A stretch of DNA of 64,000 bases. It comes from Bacillus sp. 165 (GTDB lineage Bacteria; Bacillota; Bacilli; Bacillales; Bacillaceae_G). The stretch is taken from assembly GCF_017742235.1 (NCBI RefSeq), contig NZ_JAGHKQ010000006.1:62001-126000 (forward strand). The letters run 5' to 3'. The position numbers and the translations under genes were made by a program. The notes beneath the pieces were generated by a model. That model was not told where the DNA came from and made no database searches. It saw only the letters and a list, made by a program, of their open reading frames with translations. Of this stretch, positions 1 through 8,096 are shown piece after piece. Every line of letters starts with the position of its first letter. The stretch's first letter is position 1.

Positions 1-1076
1 TAACAGAAACTGCCGGTCTGATAAACGAACAAACACTGCCAAATGCTTTTTTTACGCTTCTTTCGTTCATAAAAGAACGCCGGTATACCCCAACTATCTC
101 AAAACATGAAGGGAAAGAGCATTTTTATATGCTGTCTCTTACTCATTTAAAAGGAGACAAAAAAATATTCGCTACACTTAGCGAAATGCTTGACCGCTTT
201 TTCTTTGGCAAAGCAGAACGGGATAGGGTAAAACAGCAGGCTCATGATTTGGAAAAATTTATTCAAAATGAGTTAGCAAAAAATGAAAAGAAACTCAAAA
301 AGCTTACACAAACTCTGCAAGATGCCGAAAAGGCAGATCGCTTTCAGCTGTACGGGGAACTGTTGACAGCCAATATGTATGCCATGCAGCGAGGACAAAA
401 GGAAATTGAGGTAATTAATTATTACGATGAAAATAACGGGACTGTCCTGATTCCATTGAATCCGTTAAAATCCCCCTCCGATAATGCACAAAACTATTTT
501 CAGAAATACCAAAAAGCTAAAAATTCTGTTGCGATTATGCACGAGCAAATTGAAAAAACAGAGGAAGAAATTAATTATTTCGATGGTTTACTACAGCAAA
601 TGGAGTCTGCTTCTCCAAAAGATATAGAAGAAATTCGCGAAGAGCTTGCAGAAGGAGGCTATATTCGCAGACGAATGAAGGCTCAAAAAAAGCAAAAACC
701 TTCCAAACCTGTATTTGATACATATTTATCCACAAACGGAGTCGAAATTTTAGTAGGTAAAAACAACAAACAAAATGACTATTTAACAACAAAGCTGGCA
801 AAACGCGATGAAATTTGGCTTCACACAAAGGATATACCGGGTTCTCACGTTCTCATACGTTCTACAGAGCCAGATGAACAAACATTATTAGAGGCTGGAA
901 TACTAGCTGCCTACTTTAGCAAAGCCAAGGAATCTAGCTCTGTTCCTGTCGATTATACAAAAATTCGCCATGTTAAAAAACCGAGCGGTGCAAAGCTTGG
1001 CTTTGTGACATACGATAACCAGCAAACACTATACGTAACCCCTAGTGAAGATGTAGTAATAAAATTAAAAAAATAG
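1..1076 (+). CDS. rqcH: RqcH (NFACT family ribosome quality control factor), 5' end outside window
   Basis: The reading frame is already open at base 3 and runs to the stop at 1074-1076, giving about 357 C-terminal residues of a protein usually near 570 residues, so the N-terminal part is cut off by the window edge. The middle is charged and coiled-coil-like. The C-terminal domain has the NFACT-R (DUF814) signature around [12 protein letters not shown]. In B. subtilis RqcH (formerly YloA/FbpA) binds obstructed 50S subunits and recruits tRNA-Ala to add alanine tails to stalled peptides; it is also annotated as a fibronectin-binding protein. It stands alone here, followed by a pseudogene. The family call is firm. 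Confidence 0.93.
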   Translation, partial: TETAGLINEQTLPNAFFTLLSFIKERRYTPTISKHEGKEHFYMLSLTHLKGDKKIFATLSEMLDRFFFGKAERDRVKQQAHDLEKFIQNELAKNEKKLKKLTQTLQDAEKADRFQLYGELLTANMYAMQRGQKEIEVINYYDENNGTVLIPLNPLKSPSDNAQNYFQKYQKAKNSVAIMHEQIEKTEEEINYFDGLLQQMESASPKDIEEIREELAEGGYIRRRMKAQKKQKPSKPVFDTYLSTNGVEILVGKNNKQNDYLTTKLAKRDEIWLHTKDIPGSHVLIRSTEPDEQTLLEAGILAAYFSKAKESSSVPVDYTKIRHVKKPSGAKLGFVTYDNQQTLYVTPSEDVVIKLKK

Positions 1077-1132
1077 TCTCCTTCTTCACTCTTTAAACTG
1101 TTCTTTAAAAACGGGACCTATATGAAAACCAG

Positions 1133-1169
1133 ACTGTCTGTCCTTTGTAGAGTACAAGGGACAGACAGT
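1133..1169. repeat. Long near-perfect hairpin after rqcH
   Basis: Bases 1133-1149 and 1153-1169 are inverted complements (17 bp with one G.T pair) around a 3-base loop. It lies 57 bases after the rqcH stop. No T-tract follows on either strand, so it is not a classical intrinsic terminator, although it could protect the rqcH mRNA 3' end. Confidence 0.6.
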
Positions 1170-1234
1170 TGAATTATTCTAAGATTTGCATTGCTAGAGA
1201 CTTTTATAAATGGAAATCTTCACTGTTCTAATGA

Positions 1235-1720
1235 GCGAAAAACATTTCCAGCATAGAACTCCCCTATTGCGGCAGACTCGCCATTACTGGATTTAAACAA
1301 ATGTTACAGCCTTTAAATTATCGAATAGCTGCAATCGCTATGGTCGCGTGAATTATTTCCATCATTATTATTTACATTTTAATATCTTTGATGATTGAGG
1401 AAAATTCTTTTAAAATAGCACTCCTAAAAGTCTTCAGGTATAGTGATTTCAGCATTAGAAAGCTGATGATAGGCTATAATCTATGGTTTATTATCCTTGA
1501 TTTTTTAATCGGTATTCCTGTAACCTTCATATCCAATTCTTCATTTATGAATTCCATTACTGCCGATATGCATTTGACGCTCCCTGTAAAAGTGAATTGG
1601 ACTAGTGTTCTCATTAATTTTATTATCTTAATCGCAGCCTATTATATTTCTATTTGGCTTAATCATAAAAAATTGAAAAGCATTCACATGATGGAAGCAA
1701 TTAACCGAAGTTCAGAATAA
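1235..1720 (+). pseudogene. Remnant of FtsX-family ABC transporter permease (C-terminal part)
   Basis: Only the C-terminal part of a permease remains. Reading frame 2 from about 1235 gives ...ITGFKQMLQPLNYRI..., then an in-frame TGA at 1349-1351, then a hydrophobic stretch IISIIIIYILIS and a 110-residue open segment ending KSIHMMEAINRSSE. The tail pattern (two or three membrane helices, then a short basic segment with a Met-Glu-Ala motif) is that of MacB/FtsX-type permeases of BceAB/YtrF-like exporters. A second stop at 1232-1234 and the lack of any start codon with a ribosome site upstream show that it is not expressed as a whole protein. The missing N-terminal part and ATPase gene are not in the window. 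Function is presumed lost. Confidence 0.72.
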
Positions 1721-1763
1721 AATAATACTTGGCATTTAGGTTAATATACCTAGACAACAACTA

Positions 1764-1802
1764 AGGGCGCTGTTCTATCATAGAGAAAGCGCCCTTTTTT
1801 AT
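1764..1802 (+). terminator. Intrinsic terminator downstream of permease remnant
   Basis: The arms AGGGCGCT (1764-1771) and AGCGCCCT (1788-1795) form a GC-rich stem followed by six T on the plus strand. It would stop transcripts from the permease remnant before they run into the opposing gene at 1821. Confidence 0.8.
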
Positions 1803-1820
1803 AAGCTGAATACGTTTACT

Positions 1821-2474
1821 TTATTTCTTCTTCCGACGGAATAAATCGATAGTTTTGTACCCCTGTGAAAGAATCTCAACCATTTGTTGTTGACGTTTAT
1901 TTCTTGTTTGTTGTTGCTTGGCGGAGAATATGTACCGTGCCCAGTCTTTTTGATATCCAGGTGTTAAACTTTGATAAAATGCAAGTTCATTTGGTTGATC
2001 TGCTAATAAGGTCTCCACATCCTTTACTTTATCCTCATAATCCGCAACGCAGTGACTAGTATCGGATGTTTTGCTCACTTTCTTTTTTTCACGCTTTAAG
2101 CCTATAACCGTGAACACATCATCCATGCTTACCATCCGTGAGAACTTGAGATCACTTTTACCTATGTGTCCATCCTCTCCTACCTGCATAGCTGGAAAAA
2201 TTCCATCTCTGTGAACAAAGGTTTTGTAGCGAGAGTTACCTTTTTTGGGATAGGCAAAAAACACATAGCCTTTCTCAAGTAAAAGCTGTTCATCATTAAG
2301 AATACGGTGTGTATATGCAACCATTTCATCAAGTGTTTTCACAAAAATAAAAATAGCATCATGGTTCTTGGAAAGGAAATTCCTTTGCTCAGTAAAAACA
2401 TCGTAATCATCTGGCTGATTGATCACGGTCATATTAGCGTATTTATTTAGCTTTAATTTATCAATAATTGTCAT
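1821..2474 (-). CDS. YdeI/OmpD-associated family protein
   Basis: The product is about 217 residues. The C-terminal third (FYQSLTPGYQKDWARYIF followed by repeated R/K and a MVEILSQG motif) matches the YdeI/OmpD-associated domain, found in proteins described as bacteriocin-protection-like; the biochemical role is not known. The N-terminal half is a separate domain of about 130 residues with no motif I recognise. I chose ATG at 2474 because GGAG lies six bases upstream; a GTG one codon earlier is the alternative. The protein looks cytosolic, with a very basic C-terminus (FRRKKK). It is a single gene with no operon partner. Confidence 0.6.
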   Translation of the reverse strand: MTIIDKLKLNKYANMTVINQPDDYDVFTEQRNFLSKNHDAIFIFVKTLDEMVAYTHRILNDEQLLLEKGYVFFAYPKKGNSRYKTFVHRDGIFPAMQVGEDGHIGKSDLKFSRMVSMDDVFTVIGLKREKKKVSKTSDTSHCVADYEDKVKDVETLLADQPNELAFYQSLTPGYQKDWARYIFSAKQQQTRNKRQQQMVEILSQGYKTIDLFRRKKK

Positions 2475-2572
2475 CACAGGCTCCTTAGTTTAAATTTTTC
2501 TATTTGCTGACCATTTCCCATACAGACAAATATTTCTTTCGGATGTACGAAAATACTTATATATTTAATTAG

Positions 2573-2704
2573 CAAGCCCTAGTAACACCTTCCATTGGCA
2601 TTGCGATCGGCTCTTTTGGATTCCTTATTTTTTATCACAGTACGAGAATAGATCCTTCTATTAAAATCATCTTGATATTATCTTGTAATCCTCTGTCACA
2701 ATAA
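2573..2704 (+). other. Possible decayed coding remnant (membrane-like peptide)
   Basis: A stop-bounded frame of 43 codons on the plus strand reads like protein: a glycine-rich hydrophobic stretch (SIGIAIGSFGFLIF) followed by STRIDPSIKIILIL. It has no start codon and no ribosome site, and it runs into the 3' end of the opposite gene at 2667. It may be a fragment of a lost membrane protein, or chance. The source family is not recognised. Confidence 0.2.
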
Positions 2705-3092
2705 TTGTAATATCATGAGTAGTAGCATATTCTATAAGCTCTCCATAAATAGTGTCCGGAGTAAAGTTAATAATTCGCAGGCTCATTCCCTTATTCAATT
2801 TCACAATAGTTCCTTTAGTTACCCAACCAAACCGAGCGAACTTCATTTGAGCAATTTGATTCGCATACACATCTTTTTTAAATACAGGTATCCGCATAAA
2901 GTATATTTGATACGTTATGTAGCCTTTCTCAATTCGAACCGTATAGTGTATACACATTCCGATTAAAACGAATAGAGAACCTATAATGTTTAAATACAGT
3001 AGTGAACCACTCGAAATATGCAAATATGATATTGCATTTATTAAAAATAATGCTGCTAATACTCCTCTTTGACTTTTTCCCTTGTAAACCAA
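2667..3092 (-). CDS. Small membrane protein with two N-terminal helices, unknown function
   Basis: The product has 141 residues. Two hydrophobic segments, about residues 10-24 and 29-50, are followed by a soluble part of about 90 residues predicted to be beta-rich (ITYQIYFMRIPVFKKDV, IVKLNKGMSLRIINF). This layout is that of small Bacillus proteins with a membrane hairpin and a cytoplasmic PH-like domain, but I do not recognise a named family. The start is TTG at 3092, placed five bases after GGGGGAG; no ATG fits the site. There are no clear partners, and both flanks are non-coding. Confidence 0.5.
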   Translation of the reverse strand: MVYKGKSQRGVLAALFLINAISYLHISSGSLLYLNIIGSLFVLIGMCIHYTVRIEKGYITYQIYFMRIPVFKKDVYANQIAQMKFARFGWVTKGTIVKLNKGMSLRIINFTPDTIYGELIEYATTHDITIIVTEDYKIISR

Positions 3093-3303
3093 AAAACTCC
3101 CCCTTACATGCGTATATGAAGTTCACCACTGCATAAAATTTCGCAGAAATAAATGATTTGGTTTTGAATCAATGGCTGCAACGATGTTTTTCATCCTATC
3201 TTCTGCCATACTGTTATGCACACTCCAATATAAAGAATATTACAAAAATAAAAAACGGTTTGTCACCAAAATTTACTGTCGAATATTTATAACAGAAAAG
3301 TTC

Positions 3304-3747
3304 TTATACCAATGGTTTCACCATTGTAAAAAAACTGCTCCCAGGTGGATAATCTTTAATTTCACCTACAACTTTATATCCTTTTACTTCATAAAAAGAA
3401 CGTGCTTGAAATTCAAAAGTCCTTAACAATGCCTTCGTTGCACCTTTTTCCTTTGCAATTTCTTCTAATCTGTCCAGTAATCTTCCGCCTAAGCCTTTCC
3501 TCCGAAATTCCTCCTTAAACCAAAAATCATTAATTTCTACCCAATCCCAATACACCTCTGCACTTATCCCGCCAATCCATTGCTTCGTATCATCGGATAC
3601 TATAATATTTATTGGGCGTACAGCCCCTTCCTTTCTTATTTCTTTATGATGAAACGAGTGTTTGTTATTAAACTCTTTTATCTTAGTTTTTAAGTAAGTT
3701 GAAAATTCTTCATGATTTCCCAATAAAACTTCTATATTATAATCCAT
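3304..3747 (-). CDS. GNAT family N-acetyltransferase
   Basis: The product has 147 residues. The acetyl-CoA binding motif A is visible as RRKGLGG at residues 82-88, following the beta-strand WVEINDFWFKEEF; ATKALLRTFEFQARSFYEVKGY carries the typical C-terminal Asn/Tyr-region pattern (SFYEVKGYKVVGE). The fold is the Gcn5-related acetyltransferase fold; the substrate cannot be told. The start ATG at 3747 has AAGGAG upstream. The gene is monocistronic, with a long non-coding stretch before it. It belongs to the accessory part of the window, not to the conserved dcw neighbourhood. Confidence 0.75.
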   Translation of the reverse strand: MDYNIEVLLGNHEEFSTYLKTKIKEFNNKHSFHHKEIRKEGAVRPINIIVSDDTKQWIGGISAEVYWDWVEINDFWFKEEFRRKGLGGRLLDRLEEIAKEKGATKALLRTFEFQARSFYEVKGYKVVGEIKDYPPGSSFFTMVKPLV

Positions 3748-4229
3748 CTCATCGCTCCTTCATTTAATTCCTTTGCCTATATTATAATGCTTTATTTTCT
3801 TATGTAGCTCTTTACATCGTTGAGCCTCTGACAGCTCAGAAGATAATACTACCTGCTGTTTCTTTACTTTTCACCTTAGTTCCTGCCTCGATTGATATCA
3901 AAAATACGACTGAAACAGCATAATTCAACCGTATTTTTGATTATAACTATACTATCATATCAATTGTTCCTGCAAAGTTCTTGCTTTTCTCATTCTACAA
4001 AGTGGTCACCCAGCATATGATTTATATCCTCTTACGTAATACTACACTATTGAAATTCAACTCTCTTCTTAATAAACGGAATTATCTTAGATGTTCAATA
4101 ATTACTCCTCTAACATATATTGTGACAATCTCCTATAAACCGAGCCTCCCATGTCCTTTTTAAAAATCTGATATTTTCCCCATTTTTGCTATCCAGCTTA
4201 CAAGATCATCTTCTGCTCACGTAATATCG
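3748..4229. other. Non-coding stretch with one bidirectional hairpin
   Basis: No convincing gene is seen in these 482 bases. The arms CAAAAATACG (3899-3908) and CGTATTTTTG (3930-3939) form a 10-bp stem with A-rich and T-rich flanks, so it can end transcription from either side. A short minus-strand frame just after the DUF202 stop (about 4160-4225) looks faintly protein-like but is too short to assign. Confidence 0.5.
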
Positions 4230-4604
4230 TTAAATAATAAAGAAAAACATACCTATCATTACAACAATTAACATAATACAAACAGATAATAATACAACAA
4301 TCCCAGTCGCAGATCGAAAGGTTTGCTCATTAATATTTTTTCGTTTTTTAAGATAATCTAAAGTTGAACCTAGCATAATAGTAATCCCAGTAACTACAGA
4401 TAAAATCCCTATACCATCAGAAATTAGTTGTTTAGCCTCCGTAAGGGATGTCCGCATGGCATAGTGTAAATTTGTAATTAAAAATCCAATACCGATTATT
4501 GCAATGGATGTACGAATCCAAGCTAAATAGGTACGCTCATTCGCCAGATGCTGTTGAATATAATTAGAATCTATCGTCTTCTCGTTTTTTTTAGCCGCTT
4601 CCAT
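4230..4604 (-). CDS. DUF202 (YidH-type) membrane protein
   Basis: The product has 124 residues with the DUF202 signature near the N-terminus (LANERTYLAWIRTSIAIIGIGF) and three membrane helices at about residues 32-48, 63-82 and 99-123. DUF202 proteins such as E. coli YidH are small inner-membrane proteins of unknown function. ATG at 4604 follows a GGGGGAG site. The gene has its own promoter, and that promoter contains the same palindrome found before the rhodanese operon at 8.1 kb, so it is probably co-regulated with sulfur-transfer genes. It follows the terminator of the CoA-disulfide reductase/rhodanese operon. The family is certain; a role in sulfur stress is inference. Confidence 0.82.
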   Translation of the reverse strand: MEAAKKNEKTIDSNYIQQHLANERTYLAWIRTSIAIIGIGFLITNLHYAMRTSLTEAKQLISDGIGILSVVTGITIMLGSTLDYLKKRKNINEQTFRSATGIVVLLSVCIMLIVVMIGMFFFII

Positions 4605-4649
4605 ATTTTTCTCCCCCGCTCTGTACTAATATTTAACACCATTAACCTT

Positions 4650-4678
4650 ATTATATACCTATATGGGTATATAATGAA
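4650..4678 (-). promoter_or_regulatory. Promoter with CsoR/CstR-like operator before DUF202 gene
   Basis: On the minus strand, TTCATT (4673-4678) and TATAAT (4650-4655) are 17 bp apart. The 24-bp pseudo-palindrome at 4651-4674, TTATATACC-N6-GGTATATAA, covers the spacer and the -10 box. The arms are identical to those of the site at 8098-8121. The G/C-core with AT flanks resembles operators of the CsoR/CstR repressor family; no such regulator gene lies in the window. Confidence 0.65.
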
Positions 4679-4711
4679 CAAAAAGAAACGGTAAAGGATA
4701 ATCCCTTACCG
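4678..4711 (-). terminator. Terminator of CoA-disulfide reductase/rhodanese operon
   Basis: The stem CGGTAA...TTACCG (4689-4711) is followed on the minus strand by a T-rich run (4678-4688) directly after the rhodanese stop. The T-run abuts the -35 box of the DUF202 promoter. Confidence 0.8.
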
Positions 4712-4713
4712 CT

Positions 4714-5013
4714 TTATTCTGTTTCTCCCTTCCATGCAGACATACCCCCTAACATATTATGCACCCTATAACCATGGGAGGCTAAATATTCAGATGCCCT
4801 TTGACTTCTTCCTCCAGCATGACAAACAATCACATATTCTTTCGTTGAATCAAGCTCATTGGTTCGATTTTCCAATTCACCTAATGGAATATGCTTTGCA
4901 CCTGGAATTTTCCCTTCTTGTACTTCCTCTAACTCACGAACATCTATAATATTTTTCTTTTCTCCGCTTTCCAAGATTCTCTGCAATTCATCTGCCGTAA
5001 CTGTTTTATACAT
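4714..5013 (-). CDS. Single-domain rhodanese sulfurtransferase
   Basis: The product has 99 residues, one rhodanese domain with no signal peptide. The active-site loop is CHAGGRS with the persulfide cysteine at residue 64, and the domain also shows the IDVRE motif (residues 22-26) and the C-terminal GGMSAWKG motif. It would carry sulfane sulfur as a cysteine persulfide in the cytosol. ATG at 5013 has GGAGG upstream. It lies 29 bases after the CoA-disulfide reductase gene and is followed by a terminator, so the two form an operon. Its sequence is close to the protein at 6938-7234, which points to duplication within the cluster. Confidence 0.9.
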   Translation of the reverse strand: MYKTVTADELQRILESGEKKNIIDVRELEEVQEGKIPGAKHIPLGELENRTNELDSTKEYVIVCHAGGRSQRASEYLASHGYRVHNMLGGMSAWKGETE

Positions 5014-5042
5014 TATATTTCCTCCATTTTCTATGAAATGAT

Positions 5043-6695
5043 CTATGCATGATTCGGAAATGCAGTAGAATACAGCTTATAACCGCCATCTAAGTTTTTA
5101 ACTTTATATCCGTGCTGCGTTAATATACGCGACGCTAAATAACCTCTCATACCGAGCTGACATGTCACATACAACTCTTTATCTTTTGGTACTTCATCTA
5201 GACGATCCCGCAATTCATCTAGCGGTATATTAACAGATCCATTTATTTTCCCTTGCTCTAATTCATACGGCTCCCGAACATCGATTAAATACCCGCCCTT
5301 TTTAATTAATTCGTCAATTTCATGCCATTGAACGTTTTCTACCAATCCTTCTATAACATTAGAAGCCGCATAGCCTACTAAGTTTACAGGATCTTTTGCT
5401 GAAGAATATGGGGGAGCATAAGCAAGCTCTAAATCAGGTAAATCCGTAGCTTTTAATCCAGCTCGAATTGCGGTTGCAAGTACGTCTATCCGTTTATCTA
5501 CTCCGTCTCTTCCTACACATTGAGCCCCGTATATCTTCCCTGTATCCTTACAAAATAATAGCTTAATTAAAATAGGATGTGCACCCGGGTAGTAGCCTGC
5601 ATGAGAGTTGTACTGAACATGTACTGTCTCAAACGGAATATCCAATCGTCTTAACACTTTTTCATTGTTTCCGGTTGCAGCTACTGTAGTTTCAAACACT
5701 TTAACGATAGATGTTCCCATTGTACCAGGATATGAAGCTTTTCTACCGTTAATCGTGTCAGCAACCATACGCCCTTGTCTGTTTGCAGGCCAAGCAAGCG
5801 GAATCATTGTGTCTCCGCCATTGATATAATCTTTTACTTGAATTGCATCTCCTACAGCATAGATGGATGGATCATCTGTTTGAAGAAATTCATTTACCTT
5901 CATCGTACCTCGAATACCTAAAGGCAAGCCTGCTTCTTTTGCTAGTGTGCTTTCTGGTTGAACTCCAATTGATAAAACAATCATATCAGTTTCCAATCTT
6001 TTTCCACTTTTTAAAAAGACTGAAGCACCGTTGTTTTCAAAGGAGTCAATTCCGTCCTCTAAAATAAGATCTATTCCTTTTTCACTGAGAAGCTTGTGTA
6101 CCCCTGCAATCATTTCAAAATCTATAGGGGGCATAATTTGATTGGCCATTTCGACCAGCATCACATGTATCCCACGCTCATGTAGGTTCTCCGCCATCTC
6201 TACCCCAATAAACCCTCCTCCGATTACTACAGCTTTTTTCGGCTTCTGCTGATCGACAAATTCTTTTATACGATCTGTATCGGGAATGTTACGTAACGTA
6301 AATATATTATTCGCTTCATGTATTCCAGAAAGAGGAGGCGTAATTGGGTTGGCTCCTGGTGAAAGGATAAGCGTATCATACGACTCTTCATACACTTCGC
6401 CTGTTTGTAAATTTTTCGCAGAAATCGTCTTAGCATCACGATTGATACTGACCACCTCTGTCATTACTCTGATGTCTAATTTAAACCTCTTAGACATTTT
6501 TTCTACCGTTTGCACGAGCAGCTTCCCTCTTTCTTGAATGACACCGCCGATATAGTATGGTAAGCCGCAATTGGCAAATGAAATATATTCGCCCCGTTCA
6601 AACATGATAATCTCATCTTGTTCGCTAAGCCGACGCAGCCTAGCAGCAGCAGACGCTCCTCCTGCTACCCCTCCCACAATGATAATTTTCTTCAT
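5043..6695 (-). CDS. CoA-disulfide reductase with C-terminal rhodanese domain
   Basis: The product has 550 residues. It starts with an FAD-binding motif (GGVAGGASAA, residues 8-17). The active cysteine of CoA-disulfide reductases is at residue 43 (SFANCGLPYY). An NAD(P)H-binding GGGFIGVEMAE motif follows near residue 160, then the dimerisation domain, and a fused rhodanese domain from about residue 460 with its own catalytic cysteine near 512 (CQLGMRG). Such CoADR-RHD fusions reduce CoA disulfide or CoA persulfide with NAD(P)H. ATG at 6695 has AAAGGAG upstream. It is first in an operon with the rhodanese at 4714. The gap before it holds a separate terminator, so it has its own promoter, where only a half operator (GGGTATAC) is visible. 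Confidence 0.92.
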   Translation of the reverse strand: MKKIIIVGGVAGGASAAARLRRLSEQDEIIMFERGEYISFANCGLPYYIGGVIQERGKLLVQTVEKMSKRFKLDIRVMTEVVSINRDAKTISAKNLQTGEVYEESYDTLILSPGANPITPPLSGIHEANNIFTLRNIPDTDRIKEFVDQQKPKKAVVIGGGFIGVEMAENLHERGIHVMLVEMANQIMPPIDFEMIAGVHKLLSEKGIDLILEDGIDSFENNGASVFLKSGKRLETDMIVLSIGVQPESTLAKEAGLPLGIRGTMKVNEFLQTDDPSIYAVGDAIQVKDYINGGDTMIPLAWPANRQGRMVADTINGRKASYPGTMGTSIVKVFETTVAATGNNEKVLRRLDIPFETVHVQYNSHAGYYPGAHPILIKLLFCKDTGKIYGAQCVGRDGVDKRIDVLATAIRAGLKATDLPDLELAYAPPYSSAKDPVNLVGYAASNVIEGLVENVQWHEIDELIKKGGYLIDVREPYELEQGKINGSVNIPLDELRDRLDEVPKDKELYVTCQLGMRGYLASRILTQHGYKVKNLDGGYKLYSTAFPNHA

Positions 6696-6881
6696 TCTTT
6701 CAGCTCCTTTTATAACGTGAAATACTAATATAGTATACCCTTACCTCCATTCGATTATTTTTTAAAATGCTTGTATCTCTCTGCTTTTCACTCAACCAAG
6801 GGTTCTGTGAAACAAGAACTGTAACATCTAACATCATTTATTTAACTCCTGTTATTGACATATATATACACTTTTATCCAT

Positions 6882-6921
6882 AAAAAAGACAAGCACCTTG
6901 CAAACTGCAGAAGTACTTGTC
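6882..6921 (-). terminator. Terminator of the upstream rhodanese operon
   Basis: The inverted arms GACAAG and CTTGTC (within 6888-6921) form a stem followed by six T on the minus strand (6882-6887). It separates the 6938-8066 operon from the CoA-disulfide reductase operon. Confidence 0.75.
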
Positions 6922-6937
6922 CTTTGTTACAATAAAA

Positions 6938-7234
6938 CTATTCTATTTTTCCAGTCCAAGCGAGCATCCCCCCGCTCATATTTGCTACATTATATCCGTA
7001 TCGTTCAAGAAGCTCCGCAGCCCTAAAGCTTCTGCCTCCAGATTGACACACCACAACATACTCTTTGCTTTTCTCTAGCTCATGCATACGAAACTCTAGT
7101 AAGCCTAACGGAATATTAATGGCATGAGGAATTTTTCCTGTCGCTACTTCGGCTGCCTCACGCACATCAATGATTGACAATTCTCCCTTTTCATGCAGCC
7201 TTGCTTCTATTTCTTTTGCTGTGCATTCTTTCAT
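6938..7234 (-). CDS. Single-domain rhodanese sulfurtransferase
   Basis: The product has 98 residues. It has the IIDVRE motif (residues 21-26), the loop CQSGGRS with catalytic cysteine at residue 63, and a GGMLAWTGK C-terminal motif. It is a cytosolic sulfane-sulfur carrier of the PspE/GlpE type and similar to the rhodanese at 4714-5013. ATG at 7234 follows AGGAGG. It is the last gene of a three-gene operon, 20 bases behind the membrane-anchored rhodanese, and is followed by an intrinsic terminator. Confidence 0.9.
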   Translation of the reverse strand: MKECTAKEIEARLHEKGELSIIDVREAAEVATGKIPHAINIPLGLLEFRMHELEKSKEYVVVCQSGGRSFRAAELLERYGYNVANMSGGMLAWTGKIE

Positions 7235-7254
7235 AAATTGTCCTCCTTCCTAAC

Positions 7255-7623
7255 TTATCTCCAAGTATTCATTCCGCCCGTAACATTTGTTATACTCTTA
7301 AAGCCTTGCTTCTTTAACATTTTAGCTGCTCGTTGACTTCTCATGCCGCTCTGGCAAATAACAATAACTTCTTTATTCTGGTCTAGACTGTTTACTTTCT
7401 GTGATAGTTGATGAAGCGGGATGTTCTTAAATCCTCGGATATGATTTCCTTTAAATTCTGCAGGAGTACGAACGTCAATATACTGCTTGTCTTGTTTTCC
7501 TAGTTCTGTTTTCAAGCCCTCCGTTGTAATGCTTTTGACTCCTTTCGTAGGTAAAAAGCGAGACAAAACAAACCACACGATAAATGCTATAAATACTACG
7601 TTTAAAATTGTCCCCATCTCCAT
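7255..7623 (-). CDS. Membrane-anchored rhodanese
   Basis: The product has 122 residues. A single hydrophobic helix at about residues 5-22 anchors the protein; the rhodanese domain follows, with YIDVRTPAEF and the active loop CQSGMRS, catalytic cysteine at residue 90. The positively charged residues after the helix suggest that the domain faces the cytosol. I chose ATG at 7623 because GGAGG lies eight bases upstream; an earlier in-frame ATG at 7638 overlaps that ribosome site. It is the middle gene of the rhodanese operon. It could pass sulfur between a membrane partner and the soluble rhodaneses; this is inference. Confidence 0.88.
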   Translation of the reverse strand: MEMGTILNVVFIAFIVWFVLSRFLPTKGVKSITTEGLKTELGKQDKQYIDVRTPAEFKGNHIRGFKNIPLHQLSQKVNSLDQNKEVIVICQSGMRSQRAAKMLKKQGFKSITNVTGGMNTWR

Positions 7624-7685
7624 CTTAACGACCTCCATTAGTCATATTTTTCATATATTATTCCTTCTAAGGTAAACCTTCTTGC

Positions 7686-8066
7686 TCATGCACTATATGG
7701 ATATATTGTTTCTTTAGAATTACATGGACATTCTGTTAAGCTGTAACTCTGTACTTTAAATCCTTTTTTGGTTAAAAAACGTAAACATAGATTACAATCT
7801 AATTTATTCCTCGCTACAACATGAATGGGCTGTTTAGGAATTTCATTATAATAACGCGGTAAATACGCATAAGGAATTTGCATTGTACCATCATTGTCTA
7901 TGCCTTCGTCATTATAATCCCTGATATCGAGTATAATCACATCTTTAGTCGTCTGGATGTGCTGATGAACACATGGAACGCTGCGAACAGGAAAATAACG
8001 TCTATAAAGCATAACTGCAACTAACGTTATAAATGAAGTTAAAATATAAATCATATTCACCGCCAT
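7686..8066 (-). CDS. Rhodanese-like membrane-anchored protein without canonical catalytic Cys
   Basis: The product has 126 residues with one N-terminal membrane helix (about residues 5-21). The body has a rhodanese-like strand order, with VIILDIRD at residues 43-50, but where the catalytic cysteine loop is expected it reads VARNKLDCNLC, so the usual C-x4-R loop is missing. Instead there is a CxxC pair at residues 91 and 94 and a CxC pair at 113 and 115. It is the first gene of the operon, under the operator-bearing promoter at 8097-8125, with a short leader and no strong ribosome site. It may be a thiol-redox or metal-binding partner of the rhodaneses. The start could also be ATG at 8054. Confidence 0.65.
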   Translation of the reverse strand: MAVNMIYILTSFITLVAVMLYRRYFPVRSVPCVHQHIQTTKDVIILDIRDYNDEGIDNDGTMQIPYAYLPRYYNEIPKQPIHVVARNKLDCNLCLRFLTKKGFKVQSYSLTECPCNSKETIYPYSA

Positions 8067-8096
8067 CTTAAAGTAATATTGTTGGTTACGAATTTT

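Noticed and set aside
3172-3426. A plus-strand open frame with a hydrophobic start
   Set aside because: It runs through the 3' end of the acetyltransferase gene on the other strand, has no ribosome site, and its later residues look like a shadow of that gene.
4160-4229. A short minus-strand peptide after the DUF202 stop ending in GKISDF
   Set aside because: It is about 18 codons with a stop just before it and no start; too short to call a gene remnant.
6721-6750. A third copy of the operator before the CoA-disulfide reductase gene
   Set aside because: Only one half (GGGTATAC on the minus strand) is present; the other arm does not match at the required distance, and no good promoter boxes align with it.
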